Assembly (NCBI GenBank): GCA_039545355.1
Contig: BCJJ01000002.1
Coordinates: forward strand, 31,128 to 95,127
Reading direction: 5' to 3'
Length of the DNA: 64,000 nt
Source: Trichosporon coremiiforme
Lineage: Eukaryota; Basidiomycota; Tremellomycetes; Trichosporonales; Trichosporonaceae
Positions 21,025-30,900 of this stretch are shown piece by piece (position 1 is the stretch's first letter; each line of letters begins with the position of its first letter). Under the pieces are notes generated by a model that saw nothing but the letters and a program-made list of their open reading frames with translations, was not told where the DNA came from and made no database searches. Both the position numbers and the translations under genes were made by a program.

Positions 21025-22218
21025 ATGGCCCTCTACTCCCCCTCGGCGTCTTCCGTCTCCTCGTTCTCGGACGCCTCTACGGCCCCGACGACTCCTGGTT
21101 CGGGCTCTCCTCCCCCCGGTCCTGCCTATGTGCTGGTACTCGGCGGCCTCGGATTCATCGGCTCTCACACTGCCCTCGAGCTGCTCAAGGCGGGCAAGAA
21201 CGTCGTCATTGTCGACGACCTCAGCAATGCCTTTGAGACCGTTCTCTCCTCGATCCGCGAGGCCGCTGCCCTCTGGTGCAACGCCAACGGCCGCACCGTT
21301 CCCGCCCTCAAGTTCTACCATATGGACTACCGCTCCCTTAGCCTGCGCCTCGTACTCGACTCATACCGCATCAGCGGCGTCATCCACTTCGCTGCCTTCA
21401 AGTCTGTCTCCGAGTCCATCGCCCAGCCGCTCGACTACTACATGAACAATGTGTGCGGCCTTGTCTCGCTCCTGAAGACACTCGACAGCTACGGCATCAA
21501 GAAGTTTGTCTTCTCCTCGTCTGCGACCGTCTACGGCACCAAGGCGGAGGAGGGCATCCCGCTGCGCGAGGAGGACGTCGTCCACCACCCGCACACCTAC
21601 GAGCGCGACGGCGAGACCGTCACTGCCATCCCCGGCGCGATCGGCCTGACCTCCCCCTACGGCCGGAGCAAGTACTTTGGCGAAGCCATTCTCGCCGACC
21701 TGGCCTACTCTGACCCGTCGTGGTCCATTCTCGCCCTCCGCTACTTCAACCCGATCGGGTGCGACGCCTCTGGCCTGCTGGGCGAGGACCCGCGCGGGGT
21801 GCCGACAAACCTCTTCCCCGTGCTCGCGCAGGTTCTGACGGGCGACCGGCCGCGGCTCGAGATCTTCGGCTCAGACTGGGAAACGAGGGACGGCACGGCT
21901 GTGCGCGACTTCATCCACGTCTCGGACCTTGCTCGCGGCCACATCGCCGCGCTCGACGCCAAGGTCGACGAGCCCTTCCGTACCTTCAACCTGGGTACTG
22001 GCACGGGCACGACGGTCGCCGAGGCGCATGTCGCGCTCGAAGCCGCCTCAGGACGCAAGATCCCCGCCGTCCTCGCCCCAAGGCGCGAGGGCGACGTCGG
22101 CAGCTGTGTCGCCGCCAATGCTCGTGCCACAGCCGAGCTGGGGTGGACGACGACCGAGTCCCTGCTCCAGAGCGCATGCGACCTGTGGCGCTTCGTCGCC
22201 CGTGTCCGCGCCGTCTAA
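21025..22218 (+). CDS. uge3: Uge3-like UDP-glucose/UDP-GlcNAc 4-epimerase
   Basis: Predicted 397-residue cytosolic NAD-dependent epimerase that would make UDP-Gal and UDP-GalNAc for galactosaminogalactan. After about 33 Ser/Pro-rich residues comes the Rossmann motif GGLGFIGSH (about residue 40), then DDLSN, IHFAAFKSV, FSSSATVYG and the catalytic Y-x3-K in SPYGRSKYFGE (Tyr about 212, Lys about 216). The C-terminal half has GTAVRDFIHVSDLA, NLGTGTGTTV and APRREGDVGSC. In this last motif a Cys (about 361) occupies the gate position that is Tyr299 in E. coli GalE and Cys307 in human GALE. A small residue there permits N-acetylated sugars. No intron. The start is supported by the TATA box and is the first ATG after it. 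Confidence 0.92.
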   Translation: MALYSPSASSVSSFSDASTAPTTPGSGSPPPGPAYVLVLGGLGFIGSHTALELLKAGKNVVIVDDLSNAFETVLSSIREAAALWCNANGRTVPALKFYHMDYRSLSLRLVLDSYRISGVIHFAAFKSVSESIAQPLDYYMNNVCGLVSLLKTLDSYGIKKFVFSSSATVYGTKAEEGIPLREEDVVHHPHTYERDGETVTAIPGAIGLTSPYGRSKYFGEAILADLAYSDPSWSILALRYFNPIGCDASGLLGEDPRGVPTNLFPVLAQVLTGDRPRLEIFGSDWETRDGTAVRDFIHVSDLARGHIAALDAKVDEPFRTFNLGTGTGTTVAEAHVALEAASGRKIPAVLAPRREGDVGSCVAANARATAELGWTTTESLLQSACDLWRFVARVRAV

Positions 22219-24959
22219 GCCGGTCGTTGCGCCGAGCTGCGCTGCCCCGAGGCGATGGTAGCCCCGGATCCGTAATGAGGTCAAGCTTGCGCGGAGCAGA
22301 CTCGGAGCGTAACCTTGCCTCGTGCCCTGGCGGCGTACTACGGCTCGACGGTCCGCGAACCGAACCCCACCCACCCATCATCCCCAAGCATCACCAAACG
22401 GACTACGGCACACCCACGGCAGACTGCGGCACGGCTGGGCTACGGCACGGCACGGCGCTAGGCACGCGGCACGGCACTCTTGCCGCAATGCCTAGCGGCC
22501 CTCGGCGTGGCCCACAGGCAGCGGCGAGGGACTGTGCTTTCGGCACCCGTCGCTAAGGCGGTCGGTCGGGTGCCCGCGCGCCCGCTGCCGTGTCTGCTGC
22601 GGTGGCCAGACTCCTCTCTCTCCTTCATCATGTATCACGTATCACACATCGCCTTCATGTTTTTTTTTTTTTTTTTTTCGACGAAGCACGCACGGCGGCG
22701 ACGTGCGTGCGTGCGTGCGTGCGAACGAACGAACGAAAAGACCAAAAGCCCCCTAGGAAACAACATCTAGAGAACACTGCTACCACTATCCCCAAAACGA
22801 CGCAGCCACCGAAAGCCACCGAACATTGAAACTGCAACACTCGCCGTCGTCTGCATGCATGCGACGCGGCACTAACCCCGCCGAACAATGACCATAGACA
22901 TAGACAAAACCCGGACTCTGCACGGACGATGCAACCATTAGACTTTCATACGTATCACTCGAAGCATGCGAATGACTCAAAGCATACCGTATGCGATAGA
23001 GTCAAGGGGCTTACTTGTCACAGAGTGAAATGGATGCGTCCCGTGAGGGCGAGCGGCAAGCTGGTTGAGTGGGTCATGCATGTGTCAGTGGGTCGTGGAT
23101 ACTTGGAATTGCGTTGTTATCGTCCCCGCGCGGTTGGCTGACAGGCTGGATGGCACTAGCCGTCGAATACCGACTCGGTGGCGCTACGACGGCAAGCCAC
23201 GCGTCCCACACGTCCGTCCCTCGCGTCCCTCGCGTCCCTTGCCGTCCCGGTCAGAATGGCGAGGTGAGCTTGCTTTTCCCGTGCATGCATTGTAGCAATT
23301 GCAAGTGAAGAATGTACCAGCCCGCGAAAGTGCTCGTTCCGTTCCTGCATAGCGCGTACGTATCTCTTGTACCTCTTGAACCTCTTGTTCCTTGCATTGA
23401 TGAGCGCTTGCTTACAGGCACCGCCATGCATGCCTCGACAGACCGACTCCGGCAAGCTTGCAAGCTGACAAGTGATGGAGGAGGGTCTCGATGGCCGGTG
23501 ATGGCAGCCGAAAGCGTCCCGCAGCATCTGATTCCGTGCGTCTGTCGGCTGCGGATCGCGATCTGAGCGAGGTGAATTCAGCCCACGGCAGCGGCTGAAT
23601 TATATCGATGGCCGATGAAAACAGCGAAACCGAACGGGCCAAAATCTGATCCACTCCACTGTACCCACTGTACCACCGCAATACCACCGTGCGACACTCG
23701 GCTCCTCAGGGCCCCGGGCAGCGATTAGGCGCTCCCTTGTCTCTTTTTTTTTCATCCCCTTGGCCTTCCCCGTCACCTTCCCCTTCGTCCCCTTCGTCCC
23801 CTTGGTCCCCTTCATCCCCCCCCTGGCCCGGGAATCTTCGTGAGTCATGAGCACACGCACAACGCGCACCAGAAGGGGCAGAACCTCCATGGCGTCGTCG
23901 TCGAGACAAAGAAAGACCCCCCCTCGGCATCCACTTCGGGTCACCGCTCGCCTTGACGGTGCACCACGGGTTTAGGGTTCTCACCGGGCTGCCTGCGGGA
24001 CAGCGGTGGTCGAAACCTCGGCGGCGGCCATGCTTGCTCCGAGTCAGAAGCATCGCAGACGCCAAACGACGTCCACACCCCCCGGACCTCCTTGGTCGAT
24101 GTAATGGCAGATCGGGCCGGGTGCACGCTGACATGCCGCGTCGCTCGCTCAATCCAGGAAGGCCAGCCAGCACAAAGGCCGCACCGAACCGATCACAGGA
24201 TCGTAGGCGAGTGAGGACCCGCCTGTTGGAGGCTTGGGAACATGGAAGCTTGCGAACATTGGAAGTAGCCAGGTTGTCTCTGCGAGCTGGCTGTGTCTCA
24301 TCTTGGACCCGGGTCGCATTCCCTCGAGGACATCCTGACCGTGACCCTGCGACGGTGGTGGGTCGTTCCTGGTGCCAGTCCCTCGGATCCAGACATAGTT
24401 ATGTCAACAACCTTGAGCCCTCTACTGCCCTACTGCCCTACTGCCCTACTGTCCTACTGCCTACGACGCCCACCTGCATACTCCCGTGTGCGCAAGAGGG
24501 GAGTCACTCGGCCTGCAATCCCCGCCGAGCAGAGCTTGCTGAGGGCTTGCGACTGTCTCAGCGCGGGGGTGGCTGTCGTGGCTGTGATGGCGGTGGTGGC
24601 TGCTGGATGCCGACGGTATGCGGTATGCTACCGATAATCACGATCACCTGCCCTCCTTCCTGCCTTCCGTACTCCAACGGGTCTAAGTCCACCTAGACCA
24701 GCTGGCAAGACTTTTGCGATCGCGCTTCACAACTATCCAACTTTCCCACATTCTTCCCTTCGACTTCCAAGACCAAGGGGACCAACGACCTCCACCCCTC
24801 TGACCACTTCCCCTCGACGCCCCTCCCCCTCCTGTACCATATCCTCTCCCTTCTTTAACCTTCTTCATCCCCTCTGTTCTCAACCATTCCTACTACCGCC
24901 GACGTGACCGTCGAGTGAGACCACGACCCGACCCGACCCCTCACCAGCGACCAGCGACC
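22219..24959. other. intergenic between uge3 and gtb3
   Basis: 2.7 kb without a supported gene. It contains a T-run (about 22661-22678), GTGC and GAAC tetranucleotide repeats (about 22700-22735), CTACTGCC decamer-like repeats (about 24422-24465) and a pyrimidine-rich tract (24720-24900) that probably belongs to the gtb3 promoter and leader. Confidence 0.4.
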
Positions 24960-27900
24960 ATGGCGACCTTCTTCCAGCCCGGCTTCGAGGAGTCCGGCGG
25001 CGTGACCAACTGCACCGTGAACGGGTTCGAGATCTTCTGCAATGCGATCCTCCCCTCCGACCGCCTCCTGGCGCACTGGTACCAGGGCTTCAGCATCGTG
25101 TTCGCGGCCGTGACCTTCTGCGTGCCGATCCTGCTGTACGGTCTGTACAAGCTCATCCGGAGACGACCAAAGGACTACCAGCCGATACGAACGAAACCGA
25201 AAGAGAGTGAGAAGGAACGCGATCGGAAAGCGGCGCGCATGTCGATGGCGTCGCGGAGGTACACGCCGACCCATTCACGGCATGCCTCATACGCCACCCG
25301 GCTGTCTTTGGCAACCGGGTTCTCTGAGAGCCAGCTCCCGTCCTCGTATGGACACACGACGCAGTCGAGCCTGGGCCACCAGTCGCAGCCGTCGTTCTCG
25401 CCCTCGCAGTCCTCCTTGGGCACGTACAACACAGCGAGCCTGCGGAGGTTCACCCAGCAGGCGCGGGGAGCCCTCTCATTCCGCAAGCACAGGGACGACG
25501 ACAGCACGGTGCTGTCGCACCGCGACTCGTTCGCGAACATCTCCCTCCGTGGCAGCCTGAAGAACACCAAGTCCTTCACGGTTCTGAGTGACTACAACTT
25601 TAACCTCGACTACGCCGAGACAAGCACGGCCGACTTCGTTGTCTTCCCTCTGCACATGCCGAAGCGCGACAGCCGGGAGATGCTGACTGGCTCGCCAGCG
25701 CATCCCGGGAGTCCTGCCATGACCCCGTCCGACGTCAGCCATACCTGGGGCAGTGGCCCGGGCAGTGTCAGTATCCGCGGCAGTCCCCGCGTCGGCACCA
25801 GCGGCGACTGGGGCATGACCCCGCGCCTCACCCAGGCGCCCAGCTCGGACTGGACCCATACCCTCTATTCCCCGCGTCCTGGGAGTGAGTGGTCCCCCGG
25901 CAACGGCAACGGGCCGCAGAAGATGAAGCTCGGCGCTGTCGATCTCGAGGACCTGACCGAGGACGCGCTCTCATTAGCGAACCTGGGCGACACGGTCGTG
26001 GACCTGCTGGACCGGTTCGTGGAGCTGGAGCTGAACGGCTTCGCGCTGCGTGTCGCGCCGAGATCTACCGCCGAGGAGATCGATTCTCTGGTCGACGCGC
26101 TGCACTACCGCGGCGTCTCGAGCATCGTGTGCATCCACGAGGAGCACCCGGCGCTGAACGAGCTGAACCTGGAGTTGCCGGCTGGCCTCATCGTTGAGAA
26201 CGCGTGCATCCTCCCATCCGGTGAGCCGCGGGACTTCTTCCAATCCCGCCCGCTGCGCGACCTGATGGCGAACTGCGCGCGGGAACGCCAGAACCGCCCT
26301 GAGTTCTTTGTCGGCTTCCTCGACCAGTGGGAGAACCGGCCGCATCCGGCCGTTATCCGGCGCGCGATCAAGATTGCGGAACACTACGGCGCCGTCTTCG
26401 AGCATCGCCCGCGGCTGCTCGGCTCCGCGCCCACGAGCACCCGCACAATCGGAGGGTTCGAGTACCTCCGCCGACCGGAGATTGTGGACCTGCAACGCTC
26501 ATGGGCGAGCGAGTCTCGCCCCGTCGATCTCACCCCGACAGGCGAGCCGACCCACCTCCCCATCGCTGTCATCGAGAGAGTCATCCCCGGAGTCGCCGAC
26601 TGTCTCGTCGAGAAGGATCTCCCCGATGAACTGGTCAGGTTGCAGCACGAAGTTCCCCAGCTCGTGCCTGCGCCAGAGTACATGGCGGCGTATCGCGAGG
26701 CCGACTTTTGGACGCAGGGAACAGACGGCGCTCAGCTCAGCGAGCACGGATGCTTCCCGCTGTGCTCTGAACCGCATGATGGGCACTACGCGGCGATCGT
26801 AGCCGAGCAGTCCCAGCTGCGCGCGCTCGGGATGCTGTACCCCGTTCAGAACGCCGAGGAGCAGGCGATCCTGTCGCAGCTGCGCTCGCTCGCCGGTGAC
26901 CCGAGCGCAGACATCCTCCTGCACGAGCTGATCCACGGCCTGAGCACGCGGAGTATCCGGATCCACAAAGGGTTGCATTCAGGGTTCCGGGCTCCGGATG
27001 CAAACGCCGCGTTCTGGGGCGTGTGTGCGCCCAGGCACGACCCGACCGATCCGTCCCCGAATCCCGTCTTCGACATCTTCATCTCCCAGTCTGCGCCCAA
27101 TGACGCCGCCGTCGTCCTCCACACCTGGCTCGCGCACCATGGCCGGTCCCGCGTCACGCGCCTCATCCACGAGGTCGTGCTTGAGAACCTCACCGGCGGA
27201 GGACACCCGAGCGCCCTCCCGAACACGGTGCGCACCGCCCTCGAGGGAGCGAGCACGGCCGAACTTCTCCTCATCCTCCAGCAGCTCAGGTTGAGCGGGG
27301 ACGAGACACCGTTTGGCGCCCCGATCCGCGCCTTCGCGACCGAACTCCTCATGGACGGAACGAGCAAGGCAACGTGGATGAACATGGTCGCACGCCGCGC
27401 GCTCGACGGATCAATGAGCATGCTCGAGATCCTCTGTCTCCGGCTGGAGCAGCACGCGCGCGCTGGCGCCGTCCGCCTCCCGCTCATCGCGGACCTGATG
27501 AAGCTGTACCATGTCATTGACGACGTGATGGTCGACTCGCTGTACAAGGGCCAGCATAAGACGCTGAAGACGCTGTCCAAGGCGCTCCTCCACGTGTACG
27601 GGCGCGAGCCCGCGCCGCCCGGGTCTGGCGAGCGCGTCGACGTGCAGGCCGACCTCTTCGCCCTCATCTTCTTCACCTGCCTCCGCAGAGCCGCGTTCGA
27701 GGACGTATACCTCGAGAGCGTGGACCGCTGCCCCGTCTTCCTGCAGCAGGCGGACCAGGCCGCCGTCTTCTCCGAGCTCTGGACGCTCGGCTCCCAGTGC
27801 GAGAACTACTTTGGTGTGGTGCCCCGCGAGATCGGAGACATCATCTACCACCGCCGCCAGGGACAGCTCGAGGCTCTCGGCGGACCAAAGGCGGAGGACA

Positions 27901-30900
27901 GACAGAACAACGAGATCATGACGATGTACGCTTCCACGGACGACGCGCCGCCGAAGACCAAGGAGGCCATCCTCCAGATGCTCGCTGAGAGCAGCGTCGA
28001 CGCCAAGCTGAGTCTGTTCGAGCGTTTTACCGTCTGGCGCATGCGCTTCGCCGCCGCGAGCGCGATGAGTATCTTCTGTGCTCCCGCCATTGTCGACGTC
28101 ATCCTTCTCACCTTTGTCGGACGCGGCCTGTTCATGACCGCCTACATGGACTCGGACATGGTGGAGGCGGCCGGGTACGCGCTCCTAACCGCCCTCCTCC
28201 TCACGGCCGGCGTCACGGGGTGGGTCGGCAGCGCCGGCTCGCACTACCTCCCGCACTACGCCTATGACAACATCATTCTCTTCCACGTCCAGCGCCTCAG
28301 CGGCGGCTTCGTCCTCGCCGTCATCATCTCCGTCTTTGGCTGTATCGGTTTCGCTGTCTCTGTCTCGGTCGCGTCGGGCTTCGTCTTCGCCGCGTATCTC
28401 ATCGGCATCTCGACGTATCTCAACCTGCTCGGTATCATGAGCACGATGCATCAGCACGGCTCCCCGCTGCCTTCTGGCCGCAACGTGTTCCTTCAGACGT
28501 TCCCGATCCTCTTCATCTCGCCCCTCCTCTCCTCGCTCGTGAACGGGCACGACCTCCAGATCTACCTCCCCGTCATGTACGGGTTCCTTATTGTCGCGCT
28601 GCTGCGCTACCGCCGGCTCTGTCACCAGTGGAGCGCCTGGATGAAGAACATCCCCGACTTCAAGGACCAGGACATCACGGACTGGTATACTTCCAAGGTG
28701 ACGGTTGAGAAGAAAACGGACGATGTGGCGACACAGGCGCGCTCCGCGTTCGTCGCCGCCATCGCGTCCTACCGTCGCCGCGACGCAGACATGGTCAAGG
28801 ACCCGCTCGTCGGCAAGGTCGCACGGGGCATGCCGTATGTCGCCTGGTTGTTCAAGAAGGGCGGAGCATCTCAGCCGGAGCCGTTCACGACGGCGTGGTT
28901 CACGGCGCTTGGCGAGGCCATCTCCCAGCAGCGCCAGCTTTCCCGAGGCCTGAAGGACCACAGCGTCATGGCCCTCTTCCGCGTCGCGCGCTACGACCTC
29001 GGCCAGAACCTCGGCCTGTTCCTCGTCGCGCTCCTCGACCGCTGGATCATGCTCGTCATGGGCGCCCGCAAGCCGTACCCCTCGATCTATCTCGACCTCC
29101 GCTCACGCTACGCGTTCTGCTTCTGCATCGTCTACTTCTGTCTCGGGTCCATGGTCCTTGACGCGACGCTCTTCAAGTACTGGTCCATCCGTGACGACCT
29201 GTCCCAGGAGAAGCTTCTCGACCTCGCCCACGCACAGCGCGTCGCCCGCGAGACGGACCGCAAGCGCAAGGACTGCATGCTTCAGGCCCTCGCCGACGTG
29301 GCGGGCAAGGTATCGCTCGTGTTCGGGTCCATGACAATCCTTATGTGGCTCTTCGTCGACAACTACAAGACGGTCATCATGTTCTACATGTACATGTTCG
29401 GGTACTCGTGCTGCCTGCTCTTCCAGTTCAACCGGTGCTTCACGACCAACGTCGCCGTACACGTCCGCATCATCCTGTACTCGGCGGCCATCGGCTTCCT
29501 GATCGGCGTGCTCTTGCACGCGCTCCCCTGGACATGCGGATTCCTGTACAACGACATCATCTGCCAGAACTTTGCGGCCGGCATGGCTGCCCTCGGCACG
29601 TCGCTGTACACGATTAAGGACTGGTTCGGCTCGCCCTCGCCCCTGCTCTCGCCGAAGAACGAGAACCCGGACCCGGTCTACGTCCAGCCCCGCCTTATGA
29701 CGCTGCCTACTGCTCGCAAGCCGGTGTGCAAGTCTGAGCTGCCGAAGAAGTTCACGAACGCGACTCTGTGGCACGCCGACGGCACGGCCACCAGCTCCCA
29801 GGTCAGTCGCATCCTCGTGGCGGCTCTGAACGGCGCTCGCGGGCGCACGGCGTGGTCGACGCGCGTGATGCAGGAGGCGCTGAACATGTGGACTGGCGCC
29901 CGTCTCACCGTCGGCGTCCTGCCTCGCGACCAGTTCGACTCAGCTGGCCTCGGCGAGTTCTTCTCCATCTCGTACCACCGCAATCTCGCCCTGCACGTCG
30001 CGCTGTGCTTCTCGCAGATGGACATCACACACACGATGCTGCCGAACATTGTCGCCGAGTGCATTGTCTACCACGTCGCTCACGTCCAGATGGGTCTCAG
30101 CGACTCGCAGTCGCTCTTCGCCGAGAGCCTCGTGAACGGCATTCTGAGTGTGCGCCTGCAGACGGACCTGGGCCAGGTCGATGTCGAGGCGATGGGTGCC
30201 CTTCCGCGCAAGTCGCGCAAGGAGTTGATGCGTGCCCTCTGCCTCGAGCTCGACGTCGATACCGAGTGGCAGAACATGCCACCCGACGCGCGCGCGGCCA
30301 TCATCGCACGCATCGAGGGCGAGCCCGTCAAGTTCTCGGCCGCGTTCACAAGCTGGTGCTCCCAGTCCAACGTCGACGTGCAGACGGCCGACTTTGCAGT
30401 CGACCTCCACGTCGCCCTGTACCAGAACTCGGTCCACCTTCTTGGCTACGCGGACGCGAAGGATTACGAGGGGCCCGCTCGCCTCATGTCTGTCCCCATC
30501 GTGCAGGACCGCAAGCCCGCGTTCTGGAAGAGGCTCCAGCTTTTCCCTTACGACGCGGTGAAGTGGATCGCCATCATCACCGGCGGAGGCTCCAACATCG
30601 AGCGTGAGATCTACTACCTCCTCCACGGGAAGCGGGTGCCCATCGCCATCGTCCTGGGGATCTGGAAGTGCTGCTGGTCCGTGCAAAAGTTCTTCGTCTA
30701 CTGGATCCTGCTGTACCACCGCCCGGCGCTTGCGCGCATCGCCCGCTTGGCCACCAAGGGCGCTCGCCGCAAGATCAACCGCAACCGCATCGTCGTCGAG
30801 CTCACGCGCCGCTTTGTGACCGCATTCGCCGCCGTCGAGGACGACGGCTCCATGTCCCTCCAGGGATGGGATGGGCTGCATGAGTGCGACCCCGCCAAGG

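Noticed and set aside
22655..22740. Possible promoter or origin element at the poly-T and GTGC/GAAC tracts
   Set aside because: Simple-sequence repeats are common in this genome and nothing specific supports a function.
24915..24959. Upstream in-frame extension of gtb3 (MRPRPDPTPHQRPAT)
   Set aside because: It starts at a non-ATG codon; the first ATG is at 24960, in a good context.
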